Part shown: in pieces, positions 16,834-25,737 of the stretch
How the letters are laid out: the number at the start of each line of letters is the position of its first letter
Numbering within the stretch: the first letter of the stretch is position 1
From: Noviherbaspirillum sp. UKPF54
GTDB lineage: Bacteria > Pseudomonadota > Gammaproteobacteria > Burkholderiales > Burkholderiaceae_D
NCBI RefSeq assembly: GCF_007874125.1
Contig: NZ_CP040128.1
Span: 806,001 to 870,000 of the forward strand
Direction: 5' to 3'
Length of the DNA: 64,000 bases
Notes under the pieces: model-generated
Seen by the model: the letters and a program-made list of their open reading frames with translations, nothing else
The model's database searches: none
Told to the model about the DNA's origin: nothing
Program-made: the position numbers and the translations under genes

Positions 16834-18417
16834 TTACGGCAGCGGTGCGATCGGCTCGTTCGACAGCGCGCGCTTGGCCGCCTTTACATTCCTGATCATG
16901 TTGCGCACCGATTCCGGCATCTTCTTGCTCTGCTGCGTCATGTCGCGCATCTGGTGCGACAGGTACGAGTGATTCATCAGGATGTCGAACACCGACAGCA
17001 TGAATTCCTGTTTCCACGGCGTGAGCTTGTCGAGGTTCTCGAACTTGTGCATGAAGAACTTCTTCGATGCCATCGCCAGTTCCTTTTCGACTTCCTCGAT
17101 GGTCATATTGGTCGGCTTGACCACCGGCTGCACCAGGTTGTACTTGCTGTAATCCTTGGTCGCGACGTAATCCTTCAGCTCGGGGTACAGGTCCGCATAC
17201 GGCCACGGCGCGATCGCCAGGAAGAAGGCCATGTCCGGGTCGTAGGCCTTGGCCAGTTCGACGGTCCTCGTGATCGACTCCTTGGTGTCGGTCGGCATGC
17301 CGAGCACGAACGAGGTTTCCGAAACGATGTCGGCGCCATTGATCAATTCAATCGCCTTCTTCGATTGTGCCGTCTTGGTGCCCTTGCGGAACAGGTTCAA
17401 CGTCGCCTGGTCACCTGCTTCGACCCCGACATAAATGTGCTCCACGCCCGCGAGGCGATAGCGGTCCATGATGTCTTCGTCGCGCACGATGTCCACCACC
17501 CGCGTTTCCATCAAGAGCTTCACGCCCGGCTGGCGCTCGATCATCAGGTCGAGAATGCGCTCCCAGCGCTTGCGGTCCATGGTCGGTGTTTCGTCGGCCA
17601 GCATCGCGACCTTCACGCCGTATTTCTCGTGCAGCATGGCCAGCTCGGACACGAATGCTTCCGGGCTGCGCGTGCGCCAGCCGCGTTGCCAGAACAACTT
17701 CTGCGAGCAGAACGAGCAGTTCTGCGTGCAGCCGCGCGACGACGACACGATCGCCAGCCGCGCATCGTTCTTCGCGCGGTACTTGTAGATCGGCCATTCG
17801 ACCAGGTCCCAGGCGGTGGGCAGCGCATCGAGGTCGCAGATCATGGGCGCCGGCGGCGTTGTCACGACGCCGCCGTCGCGCCAGAACGCCAGTCCCGGCA
17901 CCTTGGCAGGATCGTCTCCCGCGTTCAGGCAGTCGAGCAATTTCACCAGCGTGTGCTCGCCTTCGCCGCGCACGACGAAGTCGATCACATCGTGGTCGGC
18001 CCGCAGCATCTCGTCATAGCAGAAGGTCGCATGCACGTTGCCGATCAGGGTCACAATATCCGGATTGACCTTCTTCGCCAGGCGCAATACGCCGGTGGCG
18101 GCGAATACCGCGGCGGTGAAGGCGGAAGAGGCTACTGCATCCGGCCGGAAGTCTTCCAGGCGCTTGCGGATCTGGTCTTCGTCGTGCCACAGAGCCATCG
18201 CGTCGTAGTAATCGACTTCGTAGCCGGCGGCGCGCAGCGCGCCGGCGACGTATACAAAGCCCAGGTTGAGCCAGGTGCCGGCGGATTCGACCACGCCGGA
18301 GTGGTAGGGCGCGGTGACCAGCGCGACCCGCTTTACTTTCCTTGGCAGCTTCTTGCTGACCTCGCCGGCTGATTGCGTCTTGCGCATAAATGTGACCGGC
18401 TGTTCGATGATGCTCAT
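16834..18417 (-). CDS. B12-binding-domain radical SAM enzyme
   Basis: 527 residues. The start at 18417 (MSIIEQPVTF) was chosen over a longer frame whose extension covers the upstream gene. The N-terminal half (about 30-185) resembles a cobalamin-binding Rossmann domain with TAPYHSGVVESAG and IVTLIGNVHATF. The radical SAM domain has the 4Fe-4S motif CTQNCSFC (about 238-245) in SSSRGCTQNCSFCS, followed by ETPTMDRKRW and VGVEAGDQATLNLFRKGT. B12 radical SAM enzymes of this layout (BchE, HpnJ and P-methylase groups) catalyse methylations, cyclisations or rearrangements. The substrate is not predictable here. It is 10 bases before the 11-heme cytochrome gene and 17 bases after the LuxE-like gene, so a shared pathway with the latter is likely. 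Confidence 0.87.
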   Translation of the reverse strand: MSIIEQPVTFMRKTQSAGEVSKKLPRKVKRVALVTAPYHSGVVESAGTWLNLGFVYVAGALRAAGYEVDYYDAMALWHDEDQIRKRLEDFRPDAVASSAFTAAVFAATGVLRLAKKVNPDIVTLIGNVHATFCYDEMLRADHDVIDFVVRGEGEHTLVKLLDCLNAGDDPAKVPGLAFWRDGGVVTTPPAPMICDLDALPTAWDLVEWPIYKYRAKNDARLAIVSSSRGCTQNCSFCSQKLFWQRGWRTRSPEAFVSELAMLHEKYGVKVAMLADETPTMDRKRWERILDLMIERQPGVKLLMETRVVDIVRDEDIMDRYRLAGVEHIYVGVEAGDQATLNLFRKGTKTAQSKKAIELINGADIVSETSFVLGMPTDTKESITRTVELAKAYDPDMAFFLAIAPWPYADLYPELKDYVATKDYSKYNLVQPVVKPTNMTIEEVEKELAMASKKFFMHKFENLDKLTPWKQEFMLSVFDILMNHSYLSHQMRDMTQQSKKMPESVRNMIRNVKAAKRALSNEPIAPLP

Positions 18418-18434
18418 GTCGCTCTCTGCTGTCG

Positions 18435-19739
18435 TTATCTGGTCAGCGCTTCTTCGAGCGCTTGCTCCGGCGTATCCGCGATCGCGGAATCGGCCAGCTC
18501 GCCGCACGGGCAGGCCGGCGGCACCATCGGCGTGCGTGGCTTCAGACGCCCCGACTTGAAGCGGATCGAGAAGTTAACGTATGCCTCCAGCATGCGGAAG
18601 ATGCGCTTGTCGCCCATCGGGCCGACTGTGCGCTCGCTCGGCATCAATGAGACCTTGCCTTGCTCGTCGCGCTGCGCGCGGCCCACGATCTGGAAATTTC
18701 CAGAGGCGTCGGTAAAGCCGAGGTTGTCGGTCTGTACCGCCAGTACCGTCGGCAGGTTGGCAGCGTCGTAGTGGCGCAGCAATCCGACCTCGCCCGGCGG
18801 TAGCGGCCGCAGGTCGTCGGTGCCGACGGCCACCGTGCGCGCCCACGGCGGGTTGGGGCGCATGCGCTTGCCCGGCATTCCACCCTTGACTGCGCGCCGC
18901 AGCGTGTCGTCGAAAAAGCCGGTCGCGCTTTCGGCCATGCCGAGCACGTTCACGCAATGCGAGTAGGGGATGCCGAGCACCTCGTACGCCAGCTTCAGGT
19001 AGTCTTCCTGCGTCAGCTCGCCGAAGCGGCCGCGGTAGCCGCCGCCGTCGCCGATGCGGCTGCCGGCCGGCAGATGGAACGACACGCCGCGCTTCTTGCA
19101 GGCGTTAAAGAAAAATACGAAGGCCGAGGTGGAACCGATCATCGCCACCGGCACGCCGCTCGCCTCCGACTGGGTCAGCGCCTCGACCAGTGCGGCGACG
19201 TCGATGCCGCTGTGGCTGAGCAAAAAGCGGCTGTCGGGCGTACCGAACATCTTGCGCGTCTCGTCCATGCCGACGGCCATGCCCATCGACGGCGCCATTT
19301 CAGGACTGGGTGCCAGGATCAGCACGCGGCAGCGCTGGCCTGCGGCGAAATCCGGGAACAGGTAGGCGCCGGTCATGATGCGGTTCGCGTCCAGTACCAG
19401 TTCGCGGCCGATTTCGTCGCGGAAGATCTGGCCGCGCACGATGGCCGTGGTTCCGCTGGTCAGGTTCGCCATCATCGCTTCGTCGAACGGGAATGAGGTC
19501 ACCAGTTCGGTTTTGAAGCTGTCGGTGGGGAAAGCAGGTATGTCGCGCCAGTGCGCGATCTTGCCGGGCCGCGCGCCGAGCGCGTCGCAGAATGCGCGGT
19601 ACGGCGCGTTGCTGCCGTATTGATAGTTGAAAATGTCGAGCGCGAGCTGATCGAACGGCGCCGGGTCGCCGTCGACGCCGGACGCGAACATGGTGCGGAT
19701 GCGCAGCGCCAGCTGCGCGCGTTGGGTCTGCGCGTTCAT
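18435..19739 (-). CDS. LuxE-family acyl-protein synthetase
   Basis: 434 residues. The start at 19739 has GGAGG six bases upstream. LuxE (acyl-protein synthetase, PF04443) features: LTSGTTAIVRGQIFRD near residue 95, resembling the Ser/Thr-Gly-rich loop of adenylating enzymes; AGQRCRVLILAPSPEM; GDGGGYRGRFGELTQEDY; and GMAESATGFFDD. In luminescent bacteria LuxE activates fatty acids as acyl-AMP and carries them as a thioester. Here there are no luxCD or luxAB genes, so another carboxylic acid is probably activated. The C-terminus has a CPCGEL motif. Co-directional and close to a B12 radical SAM gene, which suggests a two-step small-molecule or protein-modification pathway. Confidence 0.82.
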   Translation of the reverse strand: MNAQTQRAQLALRIRTMFASGVDGDPAPFDQLALDIFNYQYGSNAPYRAFCDALGARPGKIAHWRDIPAFPTDSFKTELVTSFPFDEAMMANLTSGTTAIVRGQIFRDEIGRELVLDANRIMTGAYLFPDFAAGQRCRVLILAPSPEMAPSMGMAVGMDETRKMFGTPDSRFLLSHSGIDVAALVEALTQSEASGVPVAMIGSTSAFVFFFNACKKRGVSFHLPAGSRIGDGGGYRGRFGELTQEDYLKLAYEVLGIPYSHCVNVLGMAESATGFFDDTLRRAVKGGMPGKRMRPNPPWARTVAVGTDDLRPLPPGEVGLLRHYDAANLPTVLAVQTDNLGFTDASGNFQIVGRAQRDEQGKVSLMPSERTVGPMGDKRIFRMLEAYVNFSIRFKSGRLKPRTPMVPPACPCGELADSAIADTPEQALEEALTR

Positions 19740-19886
19740 GGCAACCTCCGGTCCGGCGGCATGGTTAACGAATCTTGGCGCAAGCCGCCGCTCGGAATTA
19801 GCCGGGATTTCATCGATAGCACTCCATTTCCTTGGCCCGGTGCATCGCCGGGCGATTTCCATCATCTGTTTCCGCGGGACGCGGCA

Positions 19887-21041
19887 CTATTCCTTTGTCG
19901 TCGTATTGCCGAGGAACTGGAACACCACGACGCGCGCATTGAGCATGTCTGCGACATAGACTCGCCCCTGCTTGTCGGTCCATACGCCGGTGGGCAGGAT
20001 GAACTTGTCGTCCTGCATGCCGTTGCCTTTCATCGCGAGCAGCAGCTTGCCCTTGTCGTCATAGGCGAGCAGGTATCCGAAATACGACTCCGCCACATAC
20101 ACGATGCCGGCATCGACCGCGACGCCTTTCGGGCGCGTGAAATTGCCGATATAGACGCCGCGCTCGCCGAAGCCGCTTACGCGCCTGCCTTCCGCATCGA
20201 ACACCTGGACCCGGTTGTTCAGGGTGTCGCTCACGTACAGGTGATCGTCCGAAAACGACAGGAAAGTCGGCGCGTTGAACAGGCCTTCGCTGTCGCCGGC
20301 GCTGCCTATGGTTCGCACCAGCCGGCCGCCGGAGTCAAAGGCCTTGACGTCATGCGCCGCTGCATCGGCCACGTAAAGCAGGCCGCGGTCACGGTCGAAA
20401 GCCAGCCCGGCCGGGCGTTTGAGATCGCCCTGTCCGACCACGCCGACCAGCGCACCCTTGCGGTTCAGGCGCAGCACCGCGCCGTACTGGACATCAGACA
20501 CCGCGATTTCGCCATCCCACGCGATCGCCAGCGCCACCGGGCCGCCGAGACGCACGCGCGGAGCGACTTGTTCCCACACCAGCATTTGTCCATGCTTCGA
20601 GTCGTCGTCGTCGGGCGGAGGATTGGGGTCGAACACCACCACGGCGCTGCGTCCGGCATCGACCACATAGATCCGCCCGTCATCGCTGGTCGCTCCGTGC
20701 ATGGGGCGCTGCAGGAGCAGCGGTTCATTGTTCTCGAACAGGCCGACCAGCCACTTGAACACGTTTTCGGCGATCCGCTTCGGCCCCTGTTCCTCTTCGT
20801 CCTGCACGAAGTTCGGCGCGCCGAGCAGTGTGCCGGCGTATCGGTAGCGCGGCTCGTCCGGCGGCGCAGGCAAGTGCACCGCACTACGCTCCGGTTCGGG
20901 ACGCAAATCGTAGTTGAGCCGGCCGCGCACTAAGCCGTCGCTGGCGCAACCGCAAAGCAGCGCCGCGCACAGCAGGATCAAGGCGCAGGACAGGCGTGCT
21001 TGCACACTGGCGTACACCGCGTTGAAACCTGATCGAATCAT
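19887..21041 (-). CDS. NHL-repeat beta-propeller lipoprotein
   Basis: 384 residues. The N-terminal signal peptide ends in a lipobox LCGC with Cys32, so it is probably a lipoprotein. The mature protein has about six NHL-type blades (IYVVDAGRSAVVVFDP, EIAVSDVQYGAVLRLNRKG, LLYVADAAAHDVKAFDSGG, LYVSDTLNNRVQVFDAEG, VYVAESYFGYLLAYDDKG, VYVADMLNARVVVFQF). NHL propellers form protein- or ligand-binding platforms and recur next to multiheme cytochromes. A 147-base gap without a gene separates it from the LuxE-like gene, while the small cytochrome gene lies 13 bases upstream. Likely an envelope partner of the cytochrome. Confidence 0.86.
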   Translation of the reverse strand: MIRSGFNAVYASVQARLSCALILLCAALLCGCASDGLVRGRLNYDLRPEPERSAVHLPAPPDEPRYRYAGTLLGAPNFVQDEEEQGPKRIAENVFKWLVGLFENNEPLLLQRPMHGATSDDGRIYVVDAGRSAVVVFDPNPPPDDDDSKHGQMLVWEQVAPRVRLGGPVALAIAWDGEIAVSDVQYGAVLRLNRKGALVGVVGQGDLKRPAGLAFDRDRGLLYVADAAAHDVKAFDSGGRLVRTIGSAGDSEGLFNAPTFLSFSDDHLYVSDTLNNRVQVFDAEGRRVSGFGERGVYIGNFTRPKGVAVDAGIVYVAESYFGYLLAYDDKGKLLLAMKGNGMQDDKFILPTGVWTDKQGRVYVADMLNARVVVFQFLGNTTTKE

Positions 21042-21054
21042 GCTTGCTATCTGT

Positions 21055-21492
21055 TCAATGGCTCGCCGTTAAGCTGGCGTCGCGCTTGCCGCTGCTGCTG
21101 TCCGGTACGTTTTTCGCATCCGTTGCTTCAACGATCAACATGGCGGCCAGTGAGCCGTCATGGCAGGTCAGGCATATCTTCACTCCGTCCGCGCCGCGTG
21201 CCGACGGCGTGGCCGGCTCGACCATGGCCAACTTCGGATACGGCGTGCGCGCCGGAATGCCGCGATGCCATAACGGAGGATGCGGCGGCACGTCATTGCT
21301 GCCGTGTCCATGGGCCTCCGGCGGCATGCGGCAGAATGGGCAGCGCGACACATCGCTTGCAGCGCCGCCGCTGCCGGATGCCATGTGCACCTTCGATCTG
21401 TCGCAGTACTCCATCAAGGGGGACGCAAGGGCCGGGCCCATCGCCAGGGAGCCCGCCAGCAAAGGTGCTGCCGAATACAACAATCGATGCAT
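21055..21492 (-). CDS. Small exported c-type cytochrome with one intact and one degenerate heme site
   Basis: 145 residues. The start at 21492 has GGGAGAG upstream. A signal peptide ends near GPALA. One CXXCH site is present (CLTCH, 107-111, followed by DG) and a near-site CPFCR (51-55) lacks the heme-ligand histidine. The two are 56 residues apart, almost the same spacing as hemes 1 and 2 of the 11-heme protein (CAFCH at 85 and CLSCHDG at 140). This gene therefore looks like a paralogue of that N-terminal di-heme module in which heme 1 was lost. It is the first gene of the block, so its upstream region carries the block's main promoter. Confidence 0.78.
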   Translation of the reverse strand: MHRLLYSAAPLLAGSLAMGPALASPLMEYCDRSKVHMASGSGGAASDVSRCPFCRMPPEAHGHGSNDVPPHPPLWHRGIPARTPYPKLAMVEPATPSARGADGVKICLTCHDGSLAAMLIVEATDAKNVPDSSSGKRDASLTASH

Positions 21493-21907
21493 GTCGGTCT
21501 CTCCCTGTCCTTGAGTGGTCTGCAAAAAGCGCCATGCGAACCATATCGGTCATAGCGGTGCCGGCCAGCTGCGGCAAGCCGATCGGAGCAGGCAGCCAGG
21601 GTTCGCACGCGTGACAGCCTAAGTCGTGGCGATCAAGCAATGGGGCAGCATGAATGTACCCACTTGAGCGCGATGGGTATTATCGGGGAGAGCAATACTG
21701 TTGCGAGATATGCAATCTGGAATTTTTGAATTTCTTGTTTAGAGTCAACACTGGTTAAGCGACTTCGTGGCTCGCCTATTGCGGCCATATGCGGCGCATG
21801 CCCGCCGCTCTTGACTTGAGTCAGGTCGGGTCGCTCAATGCGGTGAAATACTCCCGTGCTCGGGAACGGTATTCCATTTGCGGGAATAACTGCCTGGTAA
21901 AGTTCAG
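21493..21907. other. Intergenic region upstream of the cytochrome block
   Basis: 415 bases with no supported gene, between the start of the small cytochrome gene and the stop of the GGDEF-EAL gene (both minus strand). It must contain the promoter of the 12-gene block. Visible dyads: TGACT-TG-AGTCA at 21812-21823 and a TATTCC/GGAATA inverted repeat around 21869-21887. Either could be an operator. I see no clear terminator for the block here. Confidence 0.4.
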
Positions 21908-24900
21908 CTAGGTGCGCGACGGCAGGCGCGCCAGGAAGGCTTCCAGCTCCGGCAGCGGCAGCGGCCTGGCGAACAGATAGCCTTGCCCTTCGTCACAGGC
22001 GGCGTCGCGCAGCAGGTGCAGGATCTCGCCGGTTTCCACGCCTTCGGCCACCACCGACAGCTTCAGCGCGTGCGCCATGTCGACCAGCGCCTTGACGAAT
22101 TCGAAGCTGCTCAGGCCTTCGGGCTGGTGGTACACGAAGGAGCGGTCGAGTTTCAGGATGTCGAACGGGAAGCGATTGAGGTACGACAGCCCGGAATAGC
22201 CGGTGCCGAAATCGTCCACCGACAGCAGCACGCCCAGTTTCTTGAGCCGCTTCATCACGTCGACCGATTCGTCGATGTCCTCGACCAGCGCGCTTTCCGT
22301 CAGTTCCAGTTCGAGCATGCCGGCGGGCAGGCCGGCCTTGGCCAGCGCGGCTTCGACCTGCTCGGTCAAGTTGCGGCACTTGAGCTGCCGCGCAGACAGG
22401 TTGACCGACACGTGCAGCGGGCGGCCGAACTTGTCCATCAGCCGGCGCGTCTGCAGGCAGGCCTCTTCCAGCACCCACTGGCCGATCGATTCGATCAGCC
22501 CGCGATCTTCCGCGATCGGGATGAACTGCATCGGCAGGATGCTGCCCAGCTGTGGATGGTTCCAGCGGATCAGCGCTTCCATGCCGACCACTCCCATCGA
22601 CTTGAGCTTGACGCGCGGCTGGTAGTGCAGCTCGAATTCGCGGCGTTCCAGCGCGCGCCGCAGCGTGTGCTCCAGCGTCATGCGCGTCTTGGCTTCCACG
22701 CTCATCTCGGCTTCGAAGAAGCGGTAGCAGTTGCGCCCGGCGGCCTTGGCGCGGTACATCGCGGTATCCGCGTTCTGGAACAGCAAGTCCCTGCTGCGCG
22801 TATCCGCCGCCAGCATGCAGATGCCGATCGAAGCGCTCACGAACACTTCCTGGCCTTCGATGTCGAAGGGCGCGGTGAGCGCGGCCAGCAGGCGTTGCGC
22901 GATGGCCTCCGCCGAAACCTTGCCGTCGGGGCAGTGCGCCGCCACCACGAACTCGTCGCCGCCGAGTCGCGCGATCACATCGCCGGTTCGCGTGTTGCAT
23001 TGCAGCCGCAGCGCGACCTGGCGCAGCAGTCCGTCGCCCGAGGCGTGCCCCATCGAGTCGTTGACCTGCTTGAAGCCGTCCAGGTCGATGAACATCACCG
23101 CCAGCGTCTCGTCGGCCGGGCCGGCTTCCAGCAGCGATTCGACGCGCTGCCCGATCAGCGAGCGGTTGGGCAGGCCGGTGAGCGGGTCGTGGCTGGCCAG
23201 TTGCTGCAGGCGGGCTTCGGCCTGCTTGCGTTCGGTGATGTCGGTGACGAACGCGGTCAGCGAGCGCGGGCCGCTTGTGTCCGATTTGGCCGACAGGTTC
23301 AGCAGCACGTAGACCGGGCGCCCGTCCTTGTGCCGGATCACCGTCTCCATGGCGTGCCCGGCGCCGCTGGCTGCCAGCCCGGCGGTCAGCGGGCAGCTCG
23401 GCAGAAAGCGCTTGATGTCCTTGCCGATGAACTCGTCCTTGGCATAGCCCGATAGGGCGCACAGCGCCGGATTGACGTCTTGCACGATGCCTTCGGCATC
23501 GGTCAGGAAGTAGCCGGCCGGCGTTATCTCGAGCATCTCCCGCAGCCGCTGCTCGCTTTCGCGCACCGCCTGCTCGGCCACGCGCCGCGCCGTGATGTCG
23601 TGGAAGAACACCGACAAGCCGCCTTCGTGCGGATAGGCGCGCACTTCGACCCAGGCTCCGGTCGGCTCGTACACGGCTTCGAAGGATACCTTTTCGCCCG
23701 AGCGCATCGCATGCTGGTAATGCTCGAAGATGGGGGAGTTGCGGATGCCCGGGACGATGTCCCAGATCACCTTGCCGATCGCCGCGTCACGCTCTACGCC
23801 GACAAAGACGATCGCCTTACGGTTGGCATAGGTCAGCCGCCAGTTGCGGTCCACCGAGAAGAAGGCGTCGCCGATGCTTTCCAGGATCGTGTTCAGGCGC
23901 TGGTTGGCGCGGCGCAGCTTGGCGCGCGTGCGCCGGCGCTCCGTCACGTCGCGCGCAGTGGCGTATGTCAGGCCGCTGTCATCCATGCGGCGCACCGCCC
24001 ACGACAGATGCACGGCGCTGCCGTCCTTGCGCAGCCAGCAGTTTTCCAGGTCGGGAACGGTGTCACTGGCGTCGCCGATGGCGGCGACCAGCGCTTTGGT
24101 TTCTTCCCTGGTGCCGGGCGTGACGAATTCCAGATGATGGCGCCCGGTCAATTCCTCCGGCTCGTAGCCGATGACGCGCTTGACCGCGCGGTTGGCGCGC
24201 AGGATCCTGCCGCTTGCGTCGAACAGCACCATGATGTCGGGCGAATGCTCGATGAGCGCCTTGTTTTCCTCGGCCAGCCGCGCCAGTTGCAGCAGCAGTT
24301 CCTTTTCCGCGGAGATGTCGCGCCCGATGCCGCGATAGCCCTTGAAGATGCCGTCTTCGTAGACCGGTTCGCCCGAAATGCAGGCGTGGCGCGTGCCGCC
24401 GCCAACGGGGTCGCGGACGATGAAGACGAGATTGCGGAACGGTTCGCGCGCGGCGACCCTGCTGCGGTAGGTTTCCAGGTCGGGCTGCTGCGTGCATAGC
24501 GCCAGCTCGAAGCCGGTCTTGCCCAGCGCGTATTCCGGCGCGATGCCGAACACGCGCTGCAGGCCGTCGGAAAAGAAGGTGAACCGTTCGGCTTCGTCCA
24601 TTTCCCAGTACCAGTCCGATGACAGCTGGGTCAGGCTGCGGAAGCGTTCCTCGCTTCTCTTCAGCTCGGCCCTGGCATGGCGCTCGGACGTGATGTCGCG
24701 CGACACCGACACCGAACCGGTCTTGGCCTTCGTGACGGCGTCCAGCATGATGCGCGCCTTGGTGCCCATCCAGATATAGTGCCCGTCGCGATGGCGCTTG
24801 CGGATTTCGATCAGGCTGCTTTCGGCGCCATCCTGCACCTGCCGCTGGACTTCGCTGCGCACGATATGCCAGTCGTCGGGGTGGACGAAATCGTACACGC

Positions 24901-25492
24901 TGCGGCCGACGAGGTCGGCCGGCTCCAGGCCCAGCGCCCGCGTGTAGGACGGGGAGACGAACAGGTAGATGCCGTTCCGGTCGCAATGGCTGATCAAGTC
25001 CGAGCTGTACTCGGTCATCAGGCGTTGATTCGCCTCGCTCGCGGCCAGGCGCTCGTGCGCCTCGTGCTGCTCCGTGACTTCCAGCACGGTACCGGTATAA
25101 CCGATGAATTCCCCTGCAGCGTCATGGCGCGGCGCGCCCGAGCCGAGCATCCAGCGGATCCCGCCGTCGCTGCGCACTACGCGGTATTCGCACTGGTATT
25201 CGGCGTGCGCCTGCTTGGCCTCGCGGTACACCCGGCGCACGTTCGGCAGGTCGTCGGGATGGATGAAGCGCGCCCAGTCCGACACGCTGAGCGGGACCCC
25301 GGCGCCGATCAGGGCGGCGGCGCTCTGGTTCAGGTAGACGAAGTTATCGTCGACGTCCGTCATCCAGACGATCATCCGGCAGGAATCGGCAAGCTGCCAC
25401 ATCGCAGGCGGCGGAGAAGGTTGGCTGCTCGGGGGCGGTGATTCTCGGTGCATTGCGCGAATAACGGGAAAGTACCGCGATCGATATTGCAT
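21908..25492 (-). CDS. Multi-PAS GGDEF-EAL cyclic-di-GMP signalling protein
   Basis: About 1194 residues if the start is ATG at 25492; ATG at 25453 is an alternative and neither has a strong Shine-Dalgarno. No membrane helix. Six PAS domains appear in series (about residues 30-145, 155-270, 280-390, 400-515, 530-640, 645-760), several ending in the DxT-ER linker (VTEQHEAHERL, DITSERHARAEL, DVTERRRTRAKL, DITERKQAEARL). The GGDEF domain (about 765-930) has an intact ARLGGDEFVV site, and the EAL domain (about 945-1190) has MEALIRW, ELTESALVED and DDFGTGYS. Both synthesis and breakdown of c-di-GMP look possible. PAS domains may sense redox, light or ligands; no cofactor residues can be assigned. 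It has its own promoter and is not linked to the cytochrome block. Confidence 0.92.
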   Translation of the reverse strand: MQYRSRYFPVIRAMHRESPPPSSQPSPPPAMWQLADSCRMIVWMTDVDDNFVYLNQSAAALIGAGVPLSVSDWARFIHPDDLPNVRRVYREAKQAHAEYQCEYRVVRSDGGIRWMLGSGAPRHDAAGEFIGYTGTVLEVTEQHEAHERLAASEANQRLMTEYSSDLISHCDRNGIYLFVSPSYTRALGLEPADLVGRSVYDFVHPDDWHIVRSEVQRQVQDGAESSLIEIRKRHRDGHYIWMGTKARIMLDAVTKAKTGSVSVSRDITSERHARAELKRSEERFRSLTQLSSDWYWEMDEAERFTFFSDGLQRVFGIAPEYALGKTGFELALCTQQPDLETYRSRVAAREPFRNLVFIVRDPVGGGTRHACISGEPVYEDGIFKGYRGIGRDISAEKELLLQLARLAEENKALIEHSPDIMVLFDASGRILRANRAVKRVIGYEPEELTGRHHLEFVTPGTREETKALVAAIGDASDTVPDLENCWLRKDGSAVHLSWAVRRMDDSGLTYATARDVTERRRTRAKLRRANQRLNTILESIGDAFFSVDRNWRLTYANRKAIVFVGVERDAAIGKVIWDIVPGIRNSPIFEHYQHAMRSGEKVSFEAVYEPTGAWVEVRAYPHEGGLSVFFHDITARRVAEQAVRESEQRLREMLEITPAGYFLTDAEGIVQDVNPALCALSGYAKDEFIGKDIKRFLPSCPLTAGLAASGAGHAMETVIRHKDGRPVYVLLNLSAKSDTSGPRSLTAFVTDITERKQAEARLQQLASHDPLTGLPNRSLIGQRVESLLEAGPADETLAVMFIDLDGFKQVNDSMGHASGDGLLRQVALRLQCNTRTGDVIARLGGDEFVVAAHCPDGKVSAEAIAQRLLAALTAPFDIEGQEVFVSASIGICMLAADTRSRDLLFQNADTAMYRAKAAGRNCYRFFEAEMSVEAKTRMTLEHTLRRALERREFELHYQPRVKLKSMGVVGMEALIRWNHPQLGSILPMQFIPIAEDRGLIESIGQWVLEEACLQTRRLMDKFGRPLHVSVNLSARQLKCRNLTEQVEAALAKAGLPAGMLELELTESALVEDIDESVDVMKRLKKLGVLLSVDDFGTGYSGLSYLNRFPFDILKLDRSFVYHQPEGLSSFEFVKALVDMAHALKLSVVAEGVETGEILHLLRDAACDEGQGYLFARPLPLPELEAFLARLPSRT

Positions 25493-25737
25493 ATGGGAAA
25501 GTAAGTCTTTATAGGGGATTTCAGCAAGGGCGTCAACGCGCACGTGTATTCCTGTGGTAACGCCGCGAAAGGCGTCGTTTCGTTGCCCCGAACCAAGCCA
25601 GCCCTGCCGCGCCTGCTGGAATGTGATTTGCTTGACTGGATTGCCACATGCCTGTCCAAGCCAGCCGCACATCGGGCCTTGGGGTGGGAGTTTTTTACAT
25701 GGCCGCAATGGCCTTTCGATAACGCCGGAGCTTGTTC

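Noticed and set aside
18435..19739. Luciferase (lux) operon
   Set aside because: Only the LuxE-like gene is present; no luxAB, luxC or luxD anywhere in the window.
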